From assembly GCF_042658365.1 (NCBI RefSeq), contig NZ_JBHSQC010000002.1: 64,000 bases of DNA, one strand, 5' to 3'. The position numbers and the translations under genes were made by a program. This DNA is from Carnobacterium_A antarcticum. GTDB taxonomy: Bacteria > Bacillota > Bacilli > Lactobacillales > Carnobacteriaceae. The notes beneath the pieces are model-generated. The model was given only the letters and a program-made list of their open reading frames with translations. It made no database searches and was not told the DNA's origin. Each line of letters starts with the position of its first letter. Within the stretch, counting starts at the first letter, position 1. Positions 35,504 through 43,459 of this stretch are shown piece by piece.

Positions 35504-36880
35504 TTAGTCTATTGCATTGTTTTCAATAACCGTTTTCATCCAAAAACTGCTTTTTTTAGGTGTTCGTTTAAAGTCGTTCTCAATGTCGACGCGGTAAAAA
35601 CCATAACGATTGCGGTAGCCGTTCAGCCAAGACCAGCAGTCCACAAAGGTCCACATATGGTAACCGAAACAATGGCTGCCTTGTTCGACTGCTTTGTGCA
35701 GTTCAGCTAAGTGATCTTGAACAAACTCAATTCTGTAGTCATCTTGAATAACGCCATCTTCATCCACGAAGCGCTCTTCTTCTGCTACGCCCATACCGTT
35801 TTCAGATACGTACCACGGGATATTCTTGTAATCATTTTTTATCCGCATAGCAATGTCGTAAAGTGCTTCAGGATAGATTTCCCAGCCGCGGTAAGGATTT
35901 ATTTTTTTCTCCGGCCAGTCATACTCTGCATATAAATCGCTTGGCATCTTTGCAGGAACAGCAGGCTGATTCACTGCTTGTACGCGTTTAGGCTGATAAT
36001 AATTGACACCTAAGAAATCAATGGTTGTTTGAGCCAGCTTTTCTTTGTCGCCTGTTTCAGTAGCTGGCAGCAAGTTATTTTCTTTTAATAATTGAACCAA
36101 TTCAGTTGGAAAATGTCCTAAAACAACAGGATCGAGAAAACTCTTCACGTTTAACGCATCAGCCATATCTTTGGCTTTAATATCTTCAGGTGCATCACTT
36201 TTACTGTAGACCGGTGTTAAGTTTAAAATAATGCCGATTTCTCCGGTATGTTTACCTCTTCTAAATTCTTCAACAGCTTGAGTATGTGCCATCAAGGTAT
36301 GGTAACCTACTTGAACAGCACGTTTAAAGTCAACGACTGCTGGATAATGAAATTCAAACAAGTAGCCGCATTCAACATGGACAATAGGCTCGTTAAACGT
36401 TGTCCAACGATGCACCAAATCGCCGAATTGTTCAAAGGCAACCTTAGCATAATATCCGAAATCTTCCACCGATTCCCGACTTTCCCAACCGCCTTTTTCC
36501 ATCAGCCACCATGGCATATCGAAGTGAAACAAGTTGATGATCGGTTCAACACCTTTTTCAATCAAGCTGACAAAGTAATTACGATAAAAATCTACCGCTT
36601 GTTGATTGAGAGTTTTTCCATCTGGCAATAAGCGAGCCCATGAAATCGAAGTCCGATAAGAATTTAAACTCATATCTTCCATCAATTGGACGTCTTCAGC
36701 GTACTGCTGGTAAACGTTTGACGTGTCTTTCGGCCCAACACCCTTATAGAATTTTTCAGGATTCATTTCAAACCATTTATCCCATGTTGTCGGAGCTTTT
36801 CCGTCAATCAATGCTGCCCCTTCTGTTTGCGGAGCAGATGCTGCTGCTCCCCATAAAAAACCGTCTGGAAATTTTTTCAC
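35504..36880 (-). CDS. GH1 beta-glycosidase of the N-glycan locus
   Basis: The 458-residue cytosolic GH1 enzyme has acid/base E164 in TFNEP and nucleophile E360 in VSENG, both intact. The C-terminal segment WSWLNGYRNRYGF has Asn where 6-phospho-beta-glycosidases have the phosphate-binding Lys, so it probably acts on unphosphorylated substrate. It lies between GH125 and GH38 genes, as a GH1 does in related streptococcal loci. I infer that it might cleave the core beta-linked mannose or another beta-glycoside left after alpha-mannose removal. It starts with GTG; AAAGGCGG lies eight bases before it. Confidence 0.85.
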   Translation of the reverse strand: MKKFPDGFLWGAAASAPQTEGAALIDGKAPTTWDKWFEMNPEKFYKGVGPKDTSNVYQQYAEDVQLMEDMSLNSYRTSISWARLLPDGKTLNQQAVDFYRNYFVSLIEKGVEPIINLFHFDMPWWLMEKGGWESRESVEDFGYYAKVAFEQFGDLVHRWTTFNEPIVHVECGYLFEFHYPAVVDFKRAVQVGYHTLMAHTQAVEEFRRGKHTGEIGIILNLTPVYSKSDAPEDIKAKDMADALNVKSFLDPVVLGHFPTELVQLLKENNLLPATETGDKEKLAQTTIDFLGVNYYQPKRVQAVNQPAVPAKMPSDLYAEYDWPEKKINPYRGWEIYPEALYDIAMRIKNDYKNIPWYVSENGMGVAEEERFVDEDGVIQDDYRIEFVQDHLAELHKAVEQGSHCFGYHMWTFVDCWSWLNGYRNRYGFYRVDIENDFKRTPKKSSFWMKTVIENNAID

Positions 36881-36897
36881 GTTGTTTGCCGCCTTTC

Positions 36898-38184
36898 TTA
36901 CTTTTTAATCCGTAAGTCATAATAATCTAATACCAATTCGCAAAACATCATATTTGCCCAAGAGAACCATTCTCTCGTATAATTATTCGGGTTATCAACA
37001 TCGAAGCCTTCGTGCATCAAATTTGTTCCTGCGTCATTTTCAACCAACAAGTCTAAGATGCGTTTCTTCTCACTTTTATCAGAAGTGGTCAAACCTTCCA
37101 TCGCTAGAGCAATCGGCCAAACATAATTTTCAGGCGTATGCGAACTTCCGATACCTTTAGCATATTTCCCTTCATAAAAATAAGGATTTTCTTTGCTTAA
37201 AATTGTTTCGCGTGTTGCCAAGTAAACGTCGTCGTCTTCTGCACAGTAGCCTAGGTAAGGGGCTGCCAACAAGCTGGGAACGTTTGAATCATCCATAATA
37301 GAGTAATTCCCTAACCCATCGACTTCATATGCGTAAACTGTTTCGCCTGCTGCGTTTTTTACTTTAGCAAATTTCTCAATACCGGATTGGATCTCTTCAC
37401 GCAATTCTGTAACTTCATCAACTATAGATGGTTCTTTGACTATCTCGGTATAAATTTCTTTTAAATAATCTAACACAACGACTGCAAACATATTTGAAGG
37501 CACTAAATAATTGTAGATACAGCGGTCATCACTTGGTCTAAAACCTGACCATGTCATTCCTGTTACTCCGATCGGCGAGCCTTTACCGTCGTTTACTAAT
37601 GTATCTTCTTCTCTCCAAGTATCGCGTTCAAAGTTGTATGGAGAGTTTTCGTGATTTTGTTCTACTTTCCAAAGTGCTAAAATTTTCTTTACTGCTTCTT
37701 TAAATGTTTCGTTAAATTGGTCAGTTCTGCCGGTTTCTTTGTACAGCAAGTAGCTTAATTGAACCGGATAACACAATGAGTCGATCTCGTATTTGCGTTC
37801 CCAAATCCATGGATTCATTTCAGTATGATCATCTTGGTGTCCAGCACTATTGGCTTCTTCATTAAAAGCGTTTGCATAAGGGTCCAAGTTAACATACTGC
37901 AATTGCTTTTCAACTACTCCTGCAATCATATCAGAAATGTCTTTATCTTCTTTTGCTACCAGCAAGTAAGGGCGAACTTGTGCTGTTGAGTCTCTTAACC
38001 ACATTGCCGGAATGTCGCCTGTCAGTAAAAACGTTGTTCCATCTGCTTGTTTTTTAACGGTTGTCAATAAGGTATTAGAGAATGAAGCATTAAAATTTTC
38101 AGCCCATCTTGGATTTTCTTTTGATTTTTCAGTAACTTTATTCATTAATATTTGAATTGATTGAGGTATCTCTTTATAAGCCAT
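36898..38184 (-). CDS. GH125 exo-alpha-1,6-mannosidase
   Basis: The 428-residue protein has the GH125 (formerly DUF1237) blocks LTGDIPAMWLRDSTAQVRPY, HQDDHTEMNPWIWERKYEID and the C-terminal HEGFDVDNPNNYTREWFSWAN. Characterised members invert and release non-reducing alpha-1,6-mannose. No signal peptide. It is the first gene of the GH125-GH1-GH38 operon, with a GGAGAG site and a TATAAT -10 at 38229-38234. It complements GH92 and GH38 for stepwise removal of the mannose arms. Confidence 0.93.
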   Translation of the reverse strand: MAYKEIPQSIQILMNKVTEKSKENPRWAENFNASFSNTLLTTVKKQADGTTFLLTGDIPAMWLRDSTAQVRPYLLVAKEDKDISDMIAGVVEKQLQYVNLDPYANAFNEEANSAGHQDDHTEMNPWIWERKYEIDSLCYPVQLSYLLYKETGRTDQFNETFKEAVKKILALWKVEQNHENSPYNFERDTWREEDTLVNDGKGSPIGVTGMTWSGFRPSDDRCIYNYLVPSNMFAVVVLDYLKEIYTEIVKEPSIVDEVTELREEIQSGIEKFAKVKNAAGETVYAYEVDGLGNYSIMDDSNVPSLLAAPYLGYCAEDDDVYLATRETILSKENPYFYEGKYAKGIGSSHTPENYVWPIALAMEGLTTSDKSEKKRILDLLVENDAGTNLMHEGFDVDNPNNYTREWFSWANMMFCELVLDYYDLRIKK

Positions 38185-38228
38185 TTCGTCTCTCCATTCT
38201 TGAATTTGTATTATCTTTTATTACTTGT

Positions 38229-38234
38229 ATTATA
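38229..38234 (-). promoter_or_regulatory. Probable -10 of the GH125-GH1-GH38 operon
   Basis: A perfect TATAAT on the minus strand lies 45 bases before the GH125 start. A -35 at the right distance is poor, which suggests activator dependence (possibly the YesN-like regulator). Confidence 0.45.
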
Positions 38235-38304
38235 GAATATGATTTTTTAAATAACTACAAAACATAGGTTTCTCTCTATTTTATATAGAAAATACTAAAA
38301 TTTG

Positions 38305-38355
38305 TTGTATTCCCAAAATGAAATGGTATATTTTGTATAAATAGTTATACCATTT
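38305..38355 (+). promoter_or_regulatory. Promoter and inverted-repeat operator of the GntR-LacI hybrid regulator
   Basis: TTGTAT (38305-38310), a 16-base spacer and TATATT with a TG extension (38324-38332) form a promoter. AAATGGTATA at 38321-38330 and TATACCATTT at 38346-38355 are perfect 10-bp inverted copies with a 15-base spacer. The left arm covers the -10 and the right arm touches the ribosome site, fitting autoregulation. Confidence 0.6.
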
Positions 38356-38369
38356 GGAGGCTAAATAGT

Positions 38370-39470
38370 TTGAAAAAAGAACCCCTTTATAAAGTCATTT
38401 ACGACTCTTTAAAAACGAAAATTTTAAATGGTACGTTTCCTTTTAACAGCCAGCTGCCGACAGAAAAAGAATTATCTGACCAGTACAAGGTAAGTCGCAT
38501 TACCAGCAAACGAGCTTTAAATGATCTAGCTGAAGAAGGTTATATCAAACGTATTTCAGGCAAAGGAAGTTTTGTCATTCTTGAGAAACAGCCTCTTGCA
38601 AAAACATTTAATATCACTTTATTGCTGCCCTTTTTTAAAAATGCTGGATTAGAGCAATATGTACAAGGCATTTCAGATTGTTTGAAGTCTACTCCATTTC
38701 AATTAACGATTCATTACACACAAGAAGATCCTCTTAAACAACGCCAACTAATTCACTCTTTATCTAAAGAAACTTGCGATGGTTTGATTCTTTATCCTGA
38801 TTTCCCTTCAACTTTAGTTGATCTTGTTTATAACCTGTACTTAGATGATCTCCCCATTGTTTTGTTAGATAAAGAATTGGTTGGTTTGCCGGTTCCCGTT
38901 ATTTCTTCAGCAAATTTTCAAGGTGGTTATGAAGCAACAGTATATGCTATTCGACAAGGCCACAAAAAGATATTATTTTTTTCATTAGCTTCGCTTCTCG
39001 AAAATACGGCTGTTAAAAATCGTTATTTAGGCTATCTAAAAGCACTTCATGAGTACAATTTCAAATTAGATATAGGTCCATACCTGAACGATCGTCCGCT
39101 TACAATGGATCAAAATCAATTGATTCAATCTTTTCTGGAAACAACAAAAAAACAAGGCTATACCTGCATCTTTGTTGAACATGATGTCTTAGCGATGGAA
39201 CTGATTTCGACCGCTGCTAATATGGGCTGGGATATTCCAACCGATATGTCTTTTATCGGATTCGATGATATTTCTCTGGCTCGCATGATCACTCCTAAGC
39301 TAACTACTGTAAAACAAGACTTTTATCAAATCGGATATACTGCAACAGAGGTTTTATTGTCAATGATCGCCGATTCTGCTAAAAAAGATACTCTCCGCTC
39401 AATTGAAGTTTCTGCCAAATTAAGGGTTCGAGAATCTGTCCAGACTAAATACGAAGCGAAAAGGGACTGA
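38370..39470 (+). CDS. GntR-DNA-binding / LacI-effector hybrid regulator
   Basis: The N-terminus is a GntR winged helix (SQLPTEKELSDQYKVSRITSKRALNDL, then ISGKGSFVI). Residues 75-360 are a LacI/periplasmic-binding-type sugar sensor (ITLLLPFFKNAGLEQYVQGI, FIGFDDISLARMITPKLTTV), as in AraR. It is divergent from the GH125-GH1-GH38 operon and is its probable regulator. The ligand may be mannose or a released disaccharide (inference). It starts with TTG; GGAGG lies nine bases upstream. Confidence 0.88.
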   Translation: MKKEPLYKVIYDSLKTKILNGTFPFNSQLPTEKELSDQYKVSRITSKRALNDLAEEGYIKRISGKGSFVILEKQPLAKTFNITLLLPFFKNAGLEQYVQGISDCLKSTPFQLTIHYTQEDPLKQRQLIHSLSKETCDGLILYPDFPSTLVDLVYNLYLDDLPIVLLDKELVGLPVPVISSANFQGGYEATVYAIRQGHKKILFFSLASLLENTAVKNRYLGYLKALHEYNFKLDIGPYLNDRPLTMDQNQLIQSFLETTKKQGYTCIFVEHDVLAMELISTAANMGWDIPTDMSFIGFDDISLARMITPKLTTVKQDFYQIGYTATEVLLSMIADSAKKDTLRSIEVSAKLRVRESVQTKYEAKRD

Positions 39471-39496
39471 ACTTAAGCGTCAGCCCCTTTTTTATT
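39458..39496. terminator. Bidirectional terminator
   Basis: AAAAGGGACTGA and TCAGCCCCTTTT pair with one bulge and overlap the stop of the hybrid regulator. T-runs on both strands serve the converging response-regulator gene as well. Confidence 0.75.
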
Positions 39497-39502
39497 TCTA
39501 TC

Positions 39503-40972
39503 CTATTGAATTTGATCCCTGAATTCTCTTGGTGATTGTCCTACTAAGTTTTTAAAGTTTTTGTAAAAATAGCCTTGATTTTGATAGCCAATTCGGCTTG
39601 CTATATCATTAACCGGTTCTTTTGAACGCAGCAATAACTCTTTTGCTAAATTGATTCGATAGTGATTTAAATACTTGGAAAAGCTCTTGCCCGTTTCTTT
39701 TTTAAAGACCTGTCCTAAATACATAACATTTACATGAAGGATTTTTGCAATACCTTTTAAATTTAAATCCTCCATATACTCCGTTTGCACAATTTCAATC
39801 GTTTGTTTGGTCAAGTCACTGTAAAGTAATTGTTTTTTTAATTCATCCAAAGGCAGTAAATCAGTTTCCATTACCATTGCTAATTCATTAAATGTTTCTG
39901 AATCAAAGATAGCTTTTGTTTTCTTTAAAAACTTGTCACTTTCAATAGCATCAAACTGCAAATAAATATTAACTAAAACTAAATACATCAAACGTTTAAT
40001 ATTTTCTGCATTCATTTGGCCATCTATTAGTTGATTGACAAACAAACTAACTTCTTTAGAGATACGTTGGATGTTTTTAGAAAAAATCCCCTCATTTAGA
40101 TCGGTCACCAACCCTGATAAAGTCAAATCGGTCATATTATTTTCTTTATACTTATTAAAAACAAGTTGCTTTCCATAAAAATCAGCATGGTCTTTTGCTT
40201 TCAAGGCATATTTGTAACTTTTATAAACTTTTCCTGGTTGTTTAATACATGTCCCAATAAAGAATAAACAATTGTTTTTCAACGTTTCACTTAACTGATT
40301 TAATTCCAGCTCCATCATTTTGCTATCTTGCCCTGCTAAAATGATGACTTTTTCTGTTTCGTTTAAAGAAAAATAGAGAGATATATTTAGCTCACGGCAA
40401 GTTTCTTTAAAACTAGTTTCCCAATTTCCTTTTTGTCTACTTCGAACAATCACAACAGTAAATGATGGGTCTTCAGGCACCTTAAACAAATAATTTTCAA
40501 CTAATTGGTCAAACTGATCTTCCCTCAGTTCGTTTCTTATCCATCTGCCTAGCAAACCTTCAAAAATAACTTGATCTGCTTGATTGTAAAGTTTTTCCTG
40601 TTCAAATTCTTTCAATATATTTTCAAGTGAATGATACAGTTCTTCTTTATCGATTGGCTTCAACAAATAGTTAGAAGCTCCTAGACGCATCCCGTTTTTA
40701 ACGTATTCAAATTCCTGATAGCCTGAAAGAATAATAAACTTAAATGGTTGAGCTGTTTTTTGAGCTTCTTGAATAAAATCAATTCCTGATAAAACGGGCA
40801 TTGTAACATCGGTCAAGATAATATCGATTGGGTGTTCCATAATATAATCTAGTGCTTTTTTCCCATTTCTAGCCGTTTCTACTATCTCCATACCAAGGCT
40901 TTCCCAATCAATTAGTTTTTTTAAACCAGCTAAAATCATGTATTCATCATCTACTAATAATACCTTATACAC
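39503..40972 (-). CDS. YesN-type response regulator with AraC DNA-binding domain
   Basis: The receiver domain has the acidic pair DDE at 8-10, the phospho-acceptor D55 in LTDVTMP and K105 in LLKPID. A middle linker of about 250 residues follows. Two AraC helix-turn-helix motifs end the protein (LNLKGIAKILHVNVMYLGQVFKKETGKSFSKYL, and IASRIGYQNQGYFYKNFK). These regulators usually activate adjacent carbohydrate ABC operons when phosphorylated by their YesM partner, encoded 27 bases upstream. It starts with GTG, with GGATGAGG four bases upstream. Length 489 residues. Confidence 0.92.
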   Translation of the reverse strand: MYKVLLVDDEYMILAGLKKLIDWESLGMEIVETARNGKKALDYIMEHPIDIILTDVTMPVLSGIDFIQEAQKTAQPFKFIILSGYQEFEYVKNGMRLGASNYLLKPIDKEELYHSLENILKEFEQEKLYNQADQVIFEGLLGRWIRNELREDQFDQLVENYLFKVPEDPSFTVVIVRSRQKGNWETSFKETCRELNISLYFSLNETEKVIILAGQDSKMMELELNQLSETLKNNCLFFIGTCIKQPGKVYKSYKYALKAKDHADFYGKQLVFNKYKENNMTDLTLSGLVTDLNEGIFSKNIQRISKEVSLFVNQLIDGQMNAENIKRLMYLVLVNIYLQFDAIESDKFLKKTKAIFDSETFNELAMVMETDLLPLDELKKQLLYSDLTKQTIEIVQTEYMEDLNLKGIAKILHVNVMYLGQVFKKETGKSFSKYLNHYRINLAKELLLRSKEPVNDIASRIGYQNQGYFYKNFKNLVGQSPREFRDQIQ

Positions 40973-40999
40973 ATTGCCTCATCCTTTTTTATTGATTTA

Positions 41000-42694
41000 T
41001 CAGAATTCCATTATAATCGTTGTACCTCCACCGGCAGTTTCTTTTATTTCCATTTTGAAACTCTCACCAAAGTAAAGTTTCATTCGGGTATACACATTCA
41101 TAATTCCAACTGAACCAGGTTTAAACAATTCCGTTTCTTTGAAAGAACGATTAATTTGTTCCATTTGACGTTTCGGAATACCTACGCCGTTATCAATAAT
41201 AACTAATTTTGTTTTCCCATTTTCCTGATACGCTTTGACGCTGATAGCATTTTCTATTTTCGCAAAGTCAATTCCATGTGCAAAATAATTTTCTACCAGC
41301 GGTTGAATAGCAAATTTAGGAATCATCACTTCTTTGACATCATCACAAACCTTAAATAAATAAGCAAATTGGTCAGGATATCGCATTTGGTAAAGGTAAA
41401 TGTATTTTTCACAAAACTTTAATTCATTTTCTACTGTCACTATTTTCTCGTGAGAAATATTATTTCTCAATAAAGTGCCAAAATGGAAAACCACATCTGC
41501 CAGCTCATCAGCACCTTCACTAATAGCACTCATTCGGATATACTCTAAAGTATTATATAAAAAGTGAGGATTGATTTGAGACTGCAGAGCTCGCATATCA
41601 GCATCTTTTTGTTTGAGTTCTAGTTCATATATGTCTTTGATATAACGCTGCATACTGTCCAGCATATCATTTATGCCTTCTGCTATTTGTTTTGTTTCTG
41701 CTTTTTTATCTTGGGTATTGATTCGATTGCCGCTATCGCCACCAGCAACTTGATTGATTGAAACCAAAATATCTTCTACTTGAACCACATATTTCTTAAA
41801 TAAATTAAAAAGAATCAGCAATAAGATAATATCGAATAGTAAACTGAATAAAAATAGACCAAAAGTACTTTTCAACGTGCTAATGACTATCTCCCTGCGC
41901 GGTATCAATGTATAAATTTGATGAGCATTTTTAGTCAGTGATTCAGTGATATAATACTCTTTCTCCAAATCTTTCAAATCAATTTTCGAATCCACCGCCA
42001 TTTGATCAACTAATTTAGTTGATAATGTTGTATTATTTTTATTATTGCTTCCTTCATAAATCAATTGATTCGTATTGGAAAAAATAAACGTTTGAACCGT
42101 GTAGTTTGTATTTTGGTTCGTCAAAATTTGATTGAAATTTTCTTTTTCAAAATCCATATGTAAAGAACCGATTGGCTGCAATGTATTGCGGTTCATAAGA
42201 ATTGTTGAGAAACGAATAGCATCTGTTATTGGTAATTGCTTTACTTTCTCACCCATTAAGTTGCCAGTTTGCGAATAATAGATATCCGGATAATTTGTTA
42301 AGCTGATGCTAGCGGCTAAAAGCGAGCTCTCATTATAATAAAGACTTTCAATTGCTTTAGGCAAATAATAATAACTATCTGTCCGGTAATTCGTATCCAG
42401 CACTTCTGATAAATAGTCAGCATAAGACAATTCAAAGTATTGGTGAATGTTAGTAATCTGCTCTGGTGTTGAGGTGAGGCTGACCGCAACTTCTTCAACT
42501 TTCTCTTGATTTTTATTAACTAGAAATTCAATCCGTCCTGAAGCATTTTGAATACTTTGCAATGCTATTTTTTTATTATTTTCATGTAGCAATTGTCCTA
42601 CTGCTATGCTGAAAATGGTAAAAAACAAAATCAATATAATCGAATACGTTTTTAACAAAGAGTAAATTTGGTTGCTTTTCATTTTTGTTTTCAT
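41000..42694 (-). CDS. YesM-type sensor histidine kinase
   Basis: The 564-residue membrane kinase has TM1 near 15-35, an extracellular cache-like domain to about 275 and TM2 near 280-300. A HAMP domain follows, then the His_kinase motif ALQSQINPHFLYNTLEYIRM with the phospho-accepting His near 385. The ATPase domain contains IIDNGVGIP. It should sense an extracellular oligosaccharide, or its binding protein, and phosphorylate the YesN-like regulator. The ATG at 42694 has AGGAG eight bases upstream. Middle gene of yesL-yesM-yesN. Confidence 0.92.
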   Translation of the reverse strand: MKTKMKSNQIYSLLKTYSIILILFFTIFSIAVGQLLHENNKKIALQSIQNASGRIEFLVNKNQEKVEEVAVSLTSTPEQITNIHQYFELSYADYLSEVLDTNYRTDSYYYLPKAIESLYYNESSLLAASISLTNYPDIYYSQTGNLMGEKVKQLPITDAIRFSTILMNRNTLQPIGSLHMDFEKENFNQILTNQNTNYTVQTFIFSNTNQLIYEGSNNKNNTTLSTKLVDQMAVDSKIDLKDLEKEYYITESLTKNAHQIYTLIPRREIVISTLKSTFGLFLFSLLFDIILLLILFNLFKKYVVQVEDILVSINQVAGGDSGNRINTQDKKAETKQIAEGINDMLDSMQRYIKDIYELELKQKDADMRALQSQINPHFLYNTLEYIRMSAISEGADELADVVFHFGTLLRNNISHEKIVTVENELKFCEKYIYLYQMRYPDQFAYLFKVCDDVKEVMIPKFAIQPLVENYFAHGIDFAKIENAISVKAYQENGKTKLVIIDNGVGIPKRQMEQINRSFKETELFKPGSVGIMNVYTRMKLYFGESFKMEIKETAGGGTTIIMEF

Positions 42695-42727
42695 TGTCAC
42701 TGCTCCTAAAATCAGGTCTTCTGCAAG

Positions 42728-43327
42728 TTAATCAACTAAGATATTTTGAAACATTCTTTTGGTACTGGTACTGATAACTCCAGCTAATAACCCAGTTGAA
42801 ATAAACAAAATCAAACCAGGGAATTTATAAGTTATTACACTAACTATTATCAAACCGAATATTAGCAAAAAACATTCTTTTGTCTTTGTAAAGAATTGGA
42901 TGACCGATAATTTCAATGAATCGATCAAAGTAACCTCAAAAAATGTCAAAACAGCCAAATTGATAATGAATGACAATATTAATATAAATAGTACAAAAAT
43001 CAACACAAAATCGAGCACTAAAAAGAGCAAACCTTTTGTTTGAAGAGCAATAAATAAATTATATCCAATAATCAGAACGACCATCAGATAAAATAAAAGC
43101 AATTGATTGCCTTGTTTGAAGTTTTGTTTGAACTTTTCAAAAAGATTTTTCCATTTGATTTGATTAAAATCCCAGTTTGCTTCATCATGTTCTTCCACAA
43201 TAGTCATCATTGCTGGTGTAACACCAAAAATCACTAATCCGATAAAACTTAACCCCCAAAAATATAAACTTAATTTAATTAGGTAATACACTTTGTTAAA
43301 CGTTGTTTCAATTCCTTTTGAAATCAC
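42728..43327 (-). CDS. YesL/DUF624 membrane protein
   Basis: The 199-residue protein has five or six TM segments and the family start ISKGIETTFNKVYYLIKLSLYFWGLSFIGLVIFGVTPAMM. DUF624 proteins accompany YesMN-type systems and LplABC importers; their role is unknown, possibly in signal transfer. It starts with GTG; GGAGG lies eight bases upstream. A cre-like site precedes it at 43366-43379. Confidence 0.85.
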   Translation of the reverse strand: MISKGIETTFNKVYYLIKLSLYFWGLSFIGLVIFGVTPAMMTIVEEHDEANWDFNQIKWKNLFEKFKQNFKQGNQLLLFYLMVVLIIGYNLFIALQTKGLLFLVLDFVLIFVLFILILSFIINLAVLTFFEVTLIDSLKLSVIQFFTKTKECFLLIFGLIIVSVITYKFPGLILFISTGLLAGVISTSTKRMFQNILVD

Positions 43328-43365
43328 AAATCATTCCTCCAAATCATTTTGCCAATCTCTGTTAA

Positions 43366-43379
43366 AACAATCGCTTTCA
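43366..43379 (-). promoter_or_regulatory. Cre-like site upstream of yesL-yesM-yesN
   Basis: On the minus strand TGAAAGCGATTGTT has a perfect left half-site and CG centre, with mismatches in the right half of the cre consensus. Confidence 0.4.
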
Positions 43380-43459
43380 TTTTACACTACTTGAACCAAA
43401 TAGAAAAGCTGAGCAATTTTGTCAGCTTACTCTATCCTATCTATTCTGCTACTTAGTCG

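Noticed and set aside
43406..43428. AAGCTGA/TCAGCTT hairpin between GH92 and yesL as a terminator
   Set aside because: The stem is only seven pairs and lacks a run of T on the minus strand, so it is too weak to call.
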